Origin: Clostridium algidicarnis DSM 15099
Lineage (GTDB): Bacteria > Bacillota > Clostridia > Clostridiales > Clostridiaceae
DNA length: 64,000 nucleotides
NCBI RefSeq assembly: GCF_002934235.1
Contig: NZ_PTIS01000015.1
Location: 1 to 64,000 of the forward strand
Direction: 5' to 3'
Shown: positions 9,074-18,875 of the stretch, in pieces
How positions within the stretch are numbered: position 1 is the stretch's first letter
Layout of the letters: each line of letters opens with the position of its first letter
Translations under genes and position numbers: made by a program
Notes under the pieces: model-generated
Databases searched by the model: none
The model's input: only the letters and a program-made list of their open reading frames with translations
What the model was told of the DNA's origin: nothing

Positions 9074-10046
9074 AGGATATCAAGAATCTGTAATTAGAAT
9101 ATATGAAAATATTCAAGAAGAAGAGAAAAAGGCTCTTAAAAAAAGAAGGGCTGAAATCGAAAAAAGAGATCCTAGAATATTAGATATAGAAAATAAAATA
9201 GGTAAACTTTCTGTTGAGCTTGCAATTAGTTCTATGAAAGATATTGATAATAGGGATGAATATCTAAATAACCTTAAATCCTCTATCACAGATCTTAGAG
9301 TAAAAAAGTCAGAAATGCTAGTAACTTTAGGATATAGTCTTAATTATTTAAATCTAAATTATAGATGTCCTAAATGCAAAGATACTGGATTTATAGGCGC
9401 TTCTAAATGCACTTGTTATAAACAAAAGTTAATACAACTTCATTATAAAGATTCTCAGCTACAAGAGCTTACACGAACAAACAACTTTAAATCTTTTGAT
9501 TTTAATTTGTATCCTACTCATAAAATAGGTAATGAAAAAGATACTCCAAGAAAAAACATAGAAAAGATTTATGATAGATCTTTAGCATATATAGATAATT
9601 TTAAATCTCACTCAGATAACCTTTTATTTTATGGCAATTCTGGCACTGGTAAGACATTCTTGTCTACCTGCATAGCAAAAGAACTTCTTGATAAAGGGTA
9701 TCTTGTAGTATATAAGACATCTGATGAATTAATAAAAGATCTTCGAGATCTTAAATTTAATTCAAATAAGATTTTAGAAGAATTAATATTTAACTGTGAT
9801 TTACTTGTAATAGATGATTTAGGTTCAGAATCAATTACAGACTTTACAAGAGCAGAATTGTTTAATCTTTTAAATAAGCGATTACTTACTAAAAAGAGAA
9901 TGATAATATCAACTAATTTAACCTTAGAACAACTCCTTCAACAGTACTCAGAACGAATAACCTCAAGGCTTCTTGGAAACTTTGATATAAATAAGTTTTA
10001 TTGCGAAGATATAAGAGTATCAAAAAACTTAAATAAAATAACATAA
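9066..10046 (+). CDS. dnaC: Primosomal helicase loader (DnaC/DnaI-like AAA+ ATPase)
   Basis: A 326-residue AAA+ helicase loader. An N-terminal coiled region is followed by a four-cysteine zinc motif (CPKC then CTC, about residues 102-120). The ATPase core has Walker A GNSGTGKT near 190, Walker B LLVIDDLG near 250 and an arginine-finger region SERITSRL near 300. It loads the replicative helicase DnaB onto single-stranded DNA. Overlap with dnaD supports joint function. A terminator follows directly, then the tRNA cluster on the opposite strand. Confidence 0.85.
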   Translation: MIKGYQESVIRIYENIQEEEKKALKKRRAEIEKRDPRILDIENKIGKLSVELAISSMKDIDNRDEYLNNLKSSITDLRVKKSEMLVTLGYSLNYLNLNYRCPKCKDTGFIGASKCTCYKQKLIQLHYKDSQLQELTRTNNFKSFDFNLYPTHKIGNEKDTPRKNIEKIYDRSLAYIDNFKSHSDNLLFYGNSGTGKTFLSTCIAKELLDKGYLVVYKTSDELIKDLRDLKFNSNKILEELIFNCDLLVIDDLGSESITDFTRAELFNLLNKRLLTKKRMIISTNLTLEQLLQQYSERITSRLLGNFDINKFYCEDIRVSKNLNKIT

Positions 10047-10049
10047 AAA

Positions 10050-10082
10050 AAAAGACTTCTAAAAATTAGAAGTCTTTTTTTT
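10050..10082. terminator. Terminator between dnaC and the tRNA cluster
   Basis: An 11-bp stem (AAAAGACTTCT / AGAAGTCTTTT) is flanked by A8 and T8 tracts. It can serve dnaC on the plus strand and the tRNA operon on the minus strand. Confidence 0.85.
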
Positions 10083-10083
10083 A

Positions 10084-10158
10084 TGGAGCTGGCAATAGGA
10101 ATTGAACCTACAACCTGCTGATTACAAGTCAGCTGCTCTACCGTTGAGCCATGCCAGC
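10084..10158 (-). tRNA. tRNA-Thr (TGT)
   Basis: A 75-nt cloverleaf with acceptor GCTGGCA / TGCCAGC, anticodon loop CTTGTAA (anticodon TGT) and encoded CCA. It is the last gene of the seven-tRNA array. Confidence 0.95.
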
Positions 10159-10161
10159 AAA

Positions 10162-10238
10162 TGGCGACCCAGAAGGGACTCGAACCCTCGACCTCCGGCG
10201 TGACAGGCCGGCACTCTAACCAACTGAGCTACTAGGCC
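10162..10238 (-). tRNA. tRNA-Asp (GTC), copy 2
   Basis: A 77-nt cloverleaf with anticodon loop CTGTCAC (anticodon GTC), T-arm GGTTCGAGTCC and encoded CCA. The gene sequence equals the copy at 10445-10521. Confidence 0.95.
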
Positions 10239-10246
10239 GTATATAA

Positions 10247-10322
10247 TGGTGGGCACAACAGGGCTCGAACCTGTGACCCTCTGCTTGTAAGGCAGATGCT
10301 CTCCCAGCTGAGCTATGCGCCC
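10247..10322 (-). tRNA. tRNA-Val (TAC), copy 2
   Basis: A 76-nt cloverleaf with acceptor GGGCGCA / TGTGCCC, anticodon loop CTTACAA (anticodon TAC) and encoded CCA. Same sequence as 10536-10611. Confidence 0.95.
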
Positions 10323-10330
10323 ATTATATA

Positions 10331-10405
10331 TGGTGACTCCTAGGGGAATTGAACCCCTGATACCACCGTGAAAGGGTGGTGTCTTAACCGCTTGACCAAG
10401 GAGCC
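10331..10405 (-). tRNA. tRNA-Glu (TTC), copy 2
   Basis: A 75-nt cloverleaf with anticodon loop CTTTCAC (anticodon TTC), T-arm GGTTCAATTCC and encoded CCA. Same sequence as 10620-10694. Confidence 0.95.
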
Positions 10406-10444
10406 TCATTAAGTATTGTATTATGTTTTATTTTATATTTTATA

Positions 10445-10521
10445 TGGCGACCCAGAAGGGACTCGAACCCTCGACCTCCGGCGTGACAGGCCGGCACTCT
10501 AACCAACTGAGCTACTAGGCC
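10445..10521 (-). tRNA. tRNA-Asp (GTC), copy 1
   Basis: Anticodon GTC in loop CTGTCAC with encoded CCA. It belongs to the promoter-proximal Glu-Val-Asp block of the array. Confidence 0.95.
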
Positions 10522-10535
10522 ATATTCATATAAAA

Positions 10536-10611
10536 TGGTGGGCACAACAGGGCTCGAACCTGTGACCCTCTGCTTGTAAGGCAGATGCTCTCCCAGCTGA
10601 GCTATGCGCCC
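10536..10611 (-). tRNA. tRNA-Val (TAC), copy 1
   Basis: Anticodon TAC in loop CTTACAA with encoded CCA. Second gene of the transcript. Confidence 0.95.
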
Positions 10612-10619
10612 ATAATACA

Positions 10620-10694
10620 TGGTGACTCCTAGGGGAATTGAACCCCTGATACCACCGTGAAAGGGTGGTGTCTTAACCGCTTGACCAAGGAGCC
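10620..10694 (-). tRNA. tRNA-Glu (TTC), copy 1
   Basis: Anticodon TTC in loop CTTTCAC with encoded CCA. First tRNA of the transcript, about 35 nt downstream of the predicted start site. Confidence 0.95.
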
Positions 10695-10738
10695 TCATAT
10701 TACTTGTCGGTTGCTTATTGGGAAACCTGACATAGACT

Positions 10739-10767
10739 ATAATACATAATAAATCTGTTTCTGTCAA
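10739..10767 (-). promoter_or_regulatory. Sigma-A promoter of the tRNA operon
   Basis: On the minus strand TTGACA (10767-10762) and TATTAT (10744-10739) are separated by exactly 17 bp. This is a near-consensus vegetative promoter just upstream of the first tRNA-Glu. Confidence 0.8.
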
Positions 10768-10898
10768 CATTTATTTTTTAATTACTTTATATTTCATCTG
10801 TTTTTGTCATTTTAAAGGCCTTATAGCCCTTTAAAAGCCATAAAGCCCATTAAATATATCTTATGTTTAGTTATTGTTCATAGATATATTAAAAGTCT

Positions 10899-11273
10899 TT
10901 ATTCCATTTTAGAAAGTTCTACTAGAGCACAACCTTTTATTGCTATAATATCATTTTGATTGCAAAAGTCTATTATTTCGTCACTTTCTGCACCTGGTTG
11001 TATAAGAATATTTTTTATACCCATTTCATGAGCTTCTTTTACTATATCTATTCCTTTTATAGGATTTATGCAAAGATCTAATACCCCTATGGTATAGGTT
11101 ACTTCTTTCAATGTTTTATAAGCACCATCCATTTCTGACTTATAGGTAACTCCTTCAACATTATAATCATTTTCTTTTAACTTTTTTAATATCTTATTTG
11201 CATACTTACCATCATTTAAGACATCTCCAACAACTACCCAATTCTTGTATTTCATAAAATCTTTAGCTTCCAT
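10899..11273 (-). CDS. CoA-binding protein (YccU-like)
   Basis: A 124-residue protein made of one Rossmann-like CoA_binding_2 domain. It starts with WVVVGDVLNDGKYANKIL, where family members carry the nucleotide-binding turn, and ends with the typical NILIQPGAES and GCALVEL blocks. Family members bind CoA in crystals; their cellular role is not known. GGAGG lies 7 bases before the ATG. The preceding turn is GDVLNDGKY rather than the more common GASxxPxK, so CoA binding may be altered. Confidence 0.75.
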   Translation of the reverse strand: MEAKDFMKYKNWVVVGDVLNDGKYANKILKKLKENDYNVEGVTYKSEMDGAYKTLKEVTYTIGVLDLCINPIKGIDIVKEAHEMGIKNILIQPGAESDEIIDFCNQNDIIAIKGCALVELSKME

Positions 11274-11522
11274 CTTTATTCCTCCAATCTTTTAGTTATT
11301 ATAACTGAATTAGATCAAAACATTTTTATAAAATTTATTAAGCTTACATTTTATTTATATATTAATATAAGTATACCCTATTATTTGAATTTATGTTTTA
11401 ATATATTGTTAAGATTATTAATTACTCTAGTCTTTATTCTTAACCTATTGTAAAATTATATTTATAATAATATGAATGTTTTTAGCAACATGGGTTTCAA
11501 TATAAATATACGAGGTGAAATT

Positions 11523-12359
11523 ATGAGGATTGGTTTAGCTCAAATGGATATAATCTTTGAAGATAAACATTTAAATATGCTTAAGGTTGAAAAACTTTTA
11601 AAAGATGCTAAGAAAAATTCTATTGATTTTTTAATATTTCCTGAAATGACTCTTACTGGATTTTCTATGAATTTAAAAGATATGCTTGAAGGGCCTCTTT
11701 TAGATTCGCCTTCAGTATCTTGGTTTTCTACTAAAGCTTTGGAATACAATATTAATTTAGCCTTTGGATATATAGAATACCATGGAGATAAGGGATTAAA
11801 TAATTTAGTTATCATATCAAAATATGGAACCATACTAAGCAAGTATTCAAAAATACACCCATTTTCTTATGGTAAAGAATCTATGTATTACAAAGGTGGA
11901 GATGAGTTTATTCTAACTAAATTAGAATACCTTATAATAGGTAGTACAATCTGTTATGATTTAAGATTTCCTGAACTTTACCAAATACTAAGCAAAAAGG
12001 CTAATATTATATTAGTCATTGCTAATTGGCCTCAGAAAAGAAGGGATGCCTGGATAACCTTATTAAAGGCTAGAGCTATAGAAAATCAATGCTATATAGC
12101 TGGGGTAAATAAGGTTGGTATGTTTGGTAACACATATTATTCAGGTGACTCCATGATTATAGATCCTTTAGGTAATATAATAACCTCATTGTCAGATATT
12201 GAAGGTGTAATTTATACCGATATTAATATAGATGAAGTGGATAACTTAAGAAAAAGATTCAATGTTAAAGAAGATAGAAAAGACCTTCTTTATATAGAAG
12301 GTCTTAATTCAAATATACCTATAAAAGATGAAAGAGAGGACTCGCATGATATATCATGA
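11523..12359 (+). CDS. Carbon-nitrogen hydrolase (nitrilase superfamily)
   Basis: A 278-residue nitrilase-superfamily amidase. The Glu-Lys-Cys triad is E41 (FPEMTLTGF), K110 (YSKIHPF) and C144 (STICYDLRFPELY). The wording fits the Nit2/omega-amidase and YafV-like branch, which deamidates alpha-keto-glutaramate or similar small amides; substrate assignment is inference. ATG 11523 follows GAGGTGAAATT; upstream in-frame ATGs lack an SD. Its end overlaps the start of the flavoprotein gene by 14 bp, implying an operon. Confidence 0.85.
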   Translation: MRIGLAQMDIIFEDKHLNMLKVEKLLKDAKKNSIDFLIFPEMTLTGFSMNLKDMLEGPLLDSPSVSWFSTKALEYNINLAFGYIEYHGDKGLNNLVIISKYGTILSKYSKIHPFSYGKESMYYKGGDEFILTKLEYLIIGSTICYDLRFPELYQILSKKANIILVIANWPQKRRDAWITLLKARAIENQCYIAGVNKVGMFGNTYYSGDSMIIDPLGNIITSLSDIEGVIYTDINIDEVDNLRKRFNVKEDRKDLLYIEGLNSNIPIKDEREDSHDIS

Positions 12360-13578
12360 TACTTTAATAATAGGCGGAGGTGCCTCTGGCATATTTTCAG
12401 CCATAATAGCTAAGGACCTCGGTCACGATGTTGCTATTTTAGAAGGTAGCAATAGAATAGGAAAAAAGATTTTAACTACTGGAAATGGTAGATGTAATAT
12501 AACAAATAAAAATATAGTTTCTCCCTACCTAGCTTATCATAGTGAAGATTCAAAGCTTTTTAAGGCTGTGTTAGATAGTTTTACAGTAGAAGATACCATA
12601 AGTACCTTTTACTCTATGGGGCTTCCCCTAACGCTATTAGACCATGGAAAGATGTATCCTATGTCTTTGCAATCAACTTCAGTACTGGATATACTAAGAA
12701 TGTCATTAGATGATAAAGCTATTCCTATATATCTTGAAAACAAAGTTACTAAAATAACTCCATCTAAAAATGGATTTTCCATAACTTCATCTTCAGGTGA
12801 AAGTTTTACTTGTAAAAAGCTCATATTATCTACAGGTGGCAAATCAGCGTCAAAGACTGGTTCTGATGGTTCTGGATATAAATTAGCTGAAAGTTTAGGT
12901 CACAAAATAATTAATACCATTCCTGCTTTAGTTCAATTAAAATTAGATTATAATAATCTAAAGGCTATGTCAGGCATAAAATTTGATGGTAAAGCCTCTA
13001 TATTAGTAGATAAAAAGATTGTGAGAGAAGAACTTGGAGAAATACTCTTTACTGATTACGGAATTTCAGGCCCTCCTATCCTTCAACTAAGTAGGATAGC
13101 ATCTAAAGGGTTAAGTAAAAGAAAAGATGTAGATATACAAATAGATATGATGCCTAATATGTCAAAGGAAGAACTAAGTATATTTTTAGAAAATCACCTC
13201 GAGGTTTTTTCTTATAGGAGTATTTATGAGTCTTTTATAGGTATAATAAACAAAAAACTAATACCTATATTTTTAAAGGAATGTGACATTCTGGATATAC
13301 ACTCACCTTGCTATGATTTGGATTGGAAGAAAAGACAAACTTTAATAAATAAGCTAAAGGCTTGGACATTTAAAGTAATTGATACCAATTCATTTTCAAA
13401 TGCTCAGGTCACTTGTGGAGGTGTAGACACAACTGAAATAAATCCCTTAACATTAGAATCAAAAATTGTTTCAAATTTATTCTTTTGTGGTGAGTTATTA
13501 GATGTAGATGGAGATTGTGGAGGATTTAACCTCCAATGGGCTTGGAGCTCTGCTGCAGTAGCTGCTAAGTCATTATAA
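12346..13578 (+). CDS. HI0933/YhiN-family FAD-dependent oxidoreductase
   Basis: A 410-residue flavoprotein of the HI0933-like family (also called BaiN/YhiN). It opens with the FAD-binding GGGASG turn and has the NRIGKKILTTGNGRCNITN motif typical of the family. Near the end it has CGGVDTTEI and FCGELLDVDGDCGGFNLQWAWSSA. Its substrate is unknown for most members. GAGAGGA precedes the ATG at 12346, inside the end of the nitrilase gene. A hairpin terminator follows. Confidence 0.85.
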   Translation: MIYHDTLIIGGGASGIFSAIIAKDLGHDVAILEGSNRIGKKILTTGNGRCNITNKNIVSPYLAYHSEDSKLFKAVLDSFTVEDTISTFYSMGLPLTLLDHGKMYPMSLQSTSVLDILRMSLDDKAIPIYLENKVTKITPSKNGFSITSSSGESFTCKKLILSTGGKSASKTGSDGSGYKLAESLGHKIINTIPALVQLKLDYNNLKAMSGIKFDGKASILVDKKIVREELGEILFTDYGISGPPILQLSRIASKGLSKRKDVDIQIDMMPNMSKEELSIFLENHLEVFSYRSIYESFIGIINKKLIPIFLKECDILDIHSPCYDLDWKKRQTLINKLKAWTFKVIDTNSFSNAQVTCGGVDTTEINPLTLESKIVSNLFFCGELLDVDGDCGGFNLQWAWSSAAVAAKSL

Positions 13579-13604
13579 TATAATAATATAAAAGTTGTAA
13601 AATT

Positions 13605-13653
13605 TAAGGGGAAATGATGAAGATGTAACCAATACACTCATCATTTCCCCTTA
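13605..13653. terminator. Bidirectional terminator between convergent genes
   Basis: A 16-bp perfect stem (TAAGGGGAAATGATGA and complement). It separates the flavoprotein gene (plus) from the thioesterase gene (minus). Confidence 0.8.
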
Positions 13654-13660
13654 CTTTAAA

Positions 13661-14419
13661 TTAATTCTCTTGATTACTTATCCAAGATGTCTCTAATAGG
13701 GTAACTTCTTTTCCTTCATCATCTAAAATTCTATGTATACAATCCATAGTATCTCCATTATCATATATTTGGACTTGTGAGGTTATGCTATGTCCATATC
13801 TAGTTTCTTTTTTATATACCACTTTAATTCTTTTTAGCGTGTATTTAAGCATCTTTTCTAATGGAACAGCCTCTATAGCCCAGGAAATATATTTTGCATT
13901 GTTTACATGCCTATTAGTATCTATATCACTATACCTTATGGTAAAGTTTTCCTCATTATCTACTTTAGTTAAATTTTTAATTTTATCTATATTCAATTCT
14001 TCATTACATTTTTCATCAATATTGTAAGCCTTATATAGGCTCTTTAAAATTCTAATTGGTTTTCTTTTTTCAATATCTATTAAGAACCATACTGATTTTG
14101 CTGTACCTATAATATTACCATTTTCATCACAAACTTCATGCTCCCTAAATGCATAAAACTTTTTAAGTGAATATGCGCTAGTTTTAACTATGATTTTTTC
14201 ACCATATTTAGGGAACCTTACTATATCTATATCCCACTTATATAGTACCCAAGCTGCATTATTAGATTTTAGATAGTCAAGACCTATACCTAATTCTTCG
14301 CTTTGGTAGGTAGCTACATCTCCAAAAAAGTTCACCAAAGATGTTATAAGAGCGTTCCTATTATAATCAATGTCATGATAATATATTTCATATTGTTTTG
14401 CTGTAATAATACCTCTCAT
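13661..14419 (-). CDS. Acyl-ACP thioesterase (FatA/FatB type)
   Basis: A 252-residue double-hotdog acyl-ACP thioesterase. The N-terminal hotdog runs about 5-130 (YYHDIDYNRNALITSLVNFFGDVA, WVLYKWDI) and the second 150-250 (IRYSDIDTNRHVNNAKYISWAIEA). DIDTNRHVNN carries the Asn/His residues of the active site as in plant FatA. It releases free fatty acids from acyl-ACP. GGAGGGG precedes the ATG. A stem-loop with ends at 14484 and 14533 separates it from the upstream DUF1858 gene. Confidence 0.85.
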   Translation of the reverse strand: MRGIITAKQYEIYYHDIDYNRNALITSLVNFFGDVATYQSEELGIGLDYLKSNNAAWVLYKWDIDIVRFPKYGEKIIVKTSAYSLKKFYAFREHEVCDENGNIIGTAKSVWFLIDIEKRKPIRILKSLYKAYNIDEKCNEELNIDKIKNLTKVDNEENFTIRYSDIDTNRHVNNAKYISWAIEAVPLEKMLKYTLKRIKVVYKKETRYGHSITSQVQIYDNGDTMDCIHRILDDEGKEVTLLETSWISNQEN

Positions 14420-14483
14420 CTAAACCCCTCCAAATAAACTATATTATATCTTTGTAATAAATTAACCATATAAATTACAAAAG

Positions 14484-14533
14484 TGATTTACCTTAGTCTA
14501 ATTATATGTAAAGACAAAAGTAAATCACTTATT
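14484..14533 (-). terminator. Stem-loop after the DUF1858 gene
   Basis: AAGTGATTTA at 14484 pairs with TAAATCACTT near 14531, leaving a 25-30 nt partly structured loop. It lies just downstream of the DUF1858 gene on the minus strand. Flanking T-runs are weak. Confidence 0.4.
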
Positions 14534-14551
14534 TATATATATTAGATTTTA

Positions 14552-14737
14552 TTAACCATTAAGAGCACTAAGTAGTTCCTTTATATCAAACCCGTGAACC
14601 ATAGCTGCCTCTTCTAATGTTTCCATTTGAGATGCCGGGCATCCAACACAACCCATCCCAAAACTCATCAAGACTTCAACGGATTCTGGATACTCCATAA
14701 CTACATCTCCAATAGTCATTTCTTTTGAAATTTCCAT
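14552..14737 (-). CDS. DUF1858 redox-disulfide domain protein
   Basis: A 61-residue single-domain protein of the DUF1858 (hybrid-cluster-associated redox disulfide) family. It has TIGDVVMEYPESVEVLMSFGMGC followed by a CVGCP redox-type CxxC pair. Members are thought to act as small disulfide or metal carriers; function is unproven. ATG 14737 is chosen because AGGAG lies 9-10 bases upstream; a TTG at 14746 abuts the SD and is unlikely. Confidence 0.8.
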   Translation of the reverse strand: MEISKEMTIGDVVMEYPESVEVLMSFGMGCVGCPASQMETLEEAAMVHGFDIKELLSALNG

Positions 14738-14837
14738 GTATATCAACTCCTTTTTTCTTTTCAGGATATAATATTTATTATACCCTAGAGAAATCTTATA
14801 TACAATAAAGATATTGTTAAATTAACAATAATATATT

Positions 14838-16616
<1,779 letters not shown>

Positions 16617-17789
16617 ATGACTATTTATGATGACGCTTTAAAATTTCATGAAGAAAAAAAAGGTAAGTTAGAGATCTTATCTAGAGTTGAAGTAAAAGAT
16701 GCAAACGACTTAAGCTTAGCATACACACCAGGAGTTGCTCAGCCTTGCCTAGAGATACAAAAGGATCCTGACAAAGCTTACATATACACTAGAAAGTGGA
16801 ATACTGTAGCTGTAATTTCTGATGGTACTGCAGTTTTAGGCCTTGGAGATATAGGTCCCATGGCATCATTACCTGTAATGGAAGGTAAGTCAGTTCTTTT
16901 CAAAACCTTTGGTGATGTAGATGCTATACCAATAGTACTAGATACTAAAGATGCAGATGAAATAGTAGAAACCATAGTTAGGATTGCTCCTACTTTTGGG
17001 GGAATAAACCTTGAAGATATATCTGCTCCAAGATGTTTCGAAATTGAAGAAAGGCTTAAAAAAAGATTAGATATTCCAGTTTTTCATGATGATCAACATG
17101 GAACTGCTATAGTTACTCTAGCTGCACTTTTAAATTCATTAAAAGTAGTGAATAAAAGATTAGAAGACTTAAAAGTTATTGTAAATGGTGCTGGTTCTGC
17201 TGGCGTTGCTATTACTAAGCTTTTACTATCATCTGGTGTTAAAAATGTCATACTTTGCGATAGAACAGGTGCCATTTTTGATGGAAGACAAAATCTTAAC
17301 TCTTCAAAATCTGAAATGTCCCTTATTACTAATCCAAATAAAGAACAAGGTTCCCTAAAAGATGTTTTGAAAGATTCAGATGTATTCGTAGGTGTTTCTG
17401 CTCCTGATACCTTAAATGAAGAGCTTGTAAAATCTATGAATAAAGATGCTATAATATTTGCTATGGCAAATCCTATTCCTGAAATATTCCCGGATGATGC
17501 TAAAAAGGCAGGGGCAAGAATTGTTGGAACAGGAAGATCTGATTTTCCAAATCAAATAAATAATATATTAGCCTTCCCTGGAATATTTAGAGGTGCTTTA
17601 GATGTAAGAGCTTCAAGTATAAATGAAGAAATGAAGCTTGCAGCAGCTTACGCTATTTCAAGTTCTGTTCCTGAAAATGAATTAAATGAAGATAATGTAA
17701 TGCCTAAGTCCTTTGATAAAGATGTTCAAGTTAAAGTAGCTGAGGCTGTTAAAGCTGCTGCTATAAAAACTGGGGTGGCTAGAATTTAA
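16617..17789 (+). CDS. NAD-dependent malic enzyme
   Basis: A 390-residue short-form malic enzyme that decarboxylates malate to pyruvate with NAD(P). It has YTPGVAQPC with the catalytic Tyr, the metal-binding NLEDIS and PVFHDDQHGTA blocks, the dinucleotide turn GAGSAGVA near 195 and AMANPIPEI. AAGGAAGGGG precedes the ATG. It is monocistronic and ends before a strong terminator. In an amino-acid fermenter it would link C4 acids to pyruvate. Confidence 0.93.
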   Translation: MTIYDDALKFHEEKKGKLEILSRVEVKDANDLSLAYTPGVAQPCLEIQKDPDKAYIYTRKWNTVAVISDGTAVLGLGDIGPMASLPVMEGKSVLFKTFGDVDAIPIVLDTKDADEIVETIVRIAPTFGGINLEDISAPRCFEIEERLKKRLDIPVFHDDQHGTAIVTLAALLNSLKVVNKRLEDLKVIVNGAGSAGVAITKLLLSSGVKNVILCDRTGAIFDGRQNLNSSKSEMSLITNPNKEQGSLKDVLKDSDVFVGVSAPDTLNEELVKSMNKDAIIFAMANPIPEIFPDDAKKAGARIVGTGRSDFPNQINNILAFPGIFRGALDVRASSINEEMKLAAAYAISSSVPENELNEDNVMPKSFDKDVQVKVAEAVKAAAIKTGVARI

Positions 17790-17850
17790 ATATTTATAAC
17801 ACTCTTTATTAATATAATTAATAAACTATCTTTACTTCAATAATTGTTCA

Positions 17851-17890
17851 TAAAGGCAAGATCTATATTTTATAGGTCTTGCCTTTATTT
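17851..17890 (+). terminator. Terminator of the malic enzyme gene
   Basis: A 14-bp stem (TAAAGGCAAGATCT with one G-U pair) followed by TTTATTT. Confidence 0.8.
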
Positions 17891-18050
17891 AAAAATAAAT
17901 ATTGAATTTGTGTAACATTTATAGTAATACTTGTATATATATAAGTACTGTTATTATTATATTACTATATATACTAAGTAAGTTTACATGATAATATTTT
18001 TTATTAAAATATTATCTACTGTAATAAAACATAAACTTTTTAAAAATATG

Positions 18051-18079
18051 TTGACAACCTTTTCATTACCAATTAGAAT
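18051..18079 (+). promoter_or_regulatory. Sigma-A promoter of the lysine-fermentation operon
   Basis: TTGACA (18051-18056) and TAGAAT (18074-18079) are separated by 17 bp. Initiation near 18086 would place the lysine aptamer at the very 5' end of the transcript. Confidence 0.75.
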
Positions 18080-18108
18080 TAATATATTACCATTAAATTA
18101 ATTAAATT

Positions 18109-18286
18109 CATAAATAGAGGCGCAAATAAGTGGGTAGTTTTTAAATATTAAGGAGAAGAACCTCCAACGTTAAAAATGAAGGGTTTATTTGCCGAAAGAT
18201 ATTATTTGTTCTTACTTAATATCTTGGGGATTAAGTTCAGAAAGCTTTATCCTTGCCATGATTAAAGACATGGAGAGCTATTTATG
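18109..18286 (+). ncRNA. Lysine riboswitch aptamer (L box)
   Basis: The region shows the L-box signature in order: AGAGGCGC after the P1 5' strand, GCCGAAAGATATT with its partner AATATCTTGGGGATTAAG, and TGCCATG...CATGGAGAGC closing the core. P1 is formed by CATAAATAG (18109-18117) and its exact complement CTATTTATG (18278-18286). Known members sense L-lysine and normally repress lysine synthesis or uptake. Here it precedes genes that break lysine down. The P1 3' strand is shared with the following terminator, so ligand binding and termination exclude each other: a predicted ON switch. Confidence 0.9.
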
Positions 18287-18326
18287 CGATGAAAACCTAA
18301 ATTTTCATTGCATAGATAGCTTTTTT
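18276..18326 (+). terminator. Riboswitch-controlled terminator
   Basis: A 20-bp stem with two G-U pairs: AGCTATTTATGCGATGAAAA (18276-18295) pairs with TTTTCATTGCATAGATAGCT (18302-18321), followed by T6. Its 5' arm includes all nine bases of the P1 3' strand. It can form only when P1 is open, that is, without lysine. Confidence 0.88.
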
Positions 18327-18471
18327 ATATCCTATAAATATAAAACCCTTTAAATAATGACAATTTATTTTCTTTGACTTGTTGTTATTGTTAAAATTTA
18401 TACAATAATTCTTAATAGTTATTGCTATAATTTAAAATATATTTAATGAAAATTAATAAGGAGGGACTATT

Positions 18472-18852
18472 TTGAAATCAACAATTAGAATAAGAATGAG
18501 TCAAGCCGATGCTCACTACGGCGGTAATTTAGTTGATGGAGCTAAGATGTTACAATTATTTGGGGACGTTGCAACGGAGCTTCTTATAGCTAACGATGGG
18601 GATGAAGGTCTTTTTAGATCTTACGATTCTGTAGACTTTTTAGCACCAGTTTATTCTGGAGATTATATTGAGGCTACTGGTGAAATAATTAACTGTGGAA
18701 ATTCTTCAAGGAAAATGACATTTGAAGCAAGAAAGGTTATAGTACCAAGACCTGACATAAGCGCTTCTGCTGCTGATATATTAGAAGAACCAATAATTGT
18801 ATGTAAGGCCACTGGAACCTGCATTGTTCCAAAGAAAAACCAAAGAAAATAA
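18472..18852 (+). CDS. kal: 3-aminobutyryl-CoA ammonia-lyase
   Basis: A 126-residue hotdog-fold enzyme that removes ammonia from L-3-aminobutyryl-CoA to give crotonyl-CoA in lysine fermentation. The opening [20 protein letters not shown] and GTCIVP end are typical of Kal. The start is TTG at 18472, set by AAGGAGGGAC seven bases upstream. It is the first gene of the operon. The crotonyl-CoA is then reduced to butyryl-CoA by enzymes not in this window. Confidence 0.9.
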   Translation: MKSTIRIRMSQADAHYGGNLVDGAKMLQLFGDVATELLIANDGDEGLFRSYDSVDFLAPVYSGDYIEATGEIINCGNSSRKMTFEARKVIVPRPDISASAADILEEPIIVCKATGTCIVPKKNQRK

Positions 18853-18875
18853 TAAAGGAAAGGTGGCATATACAA

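Larger units (their letters stand above)
10162..10694 (-). repeat. Tandem duplication of a Glu-Val-Asp tRNA block
   Basis: Block 10445-10694 and block 10162-10405 carry the same three tRNA genes in the same order, with matching tRNA sequences but different short spacers. This is a direct duplication of about 250 bp. A single Thr tRNA follows the second block. Confidence 0.9.

Noticed and set aside
10122-10770. Two minus-strand open frames over the tRNA cluster
   Set aside because: They are read through tRNA genes; the repeated protein text simply mirrors the duplicated Asp, Val and Glu tRNAs.
10795-10850. GGCC/GGGC-rich repeats before the CoA-binding gene's end
   Set aside because: The units are direct, not inverted, so they do not make a convincing terminator, and I could not assign a function.
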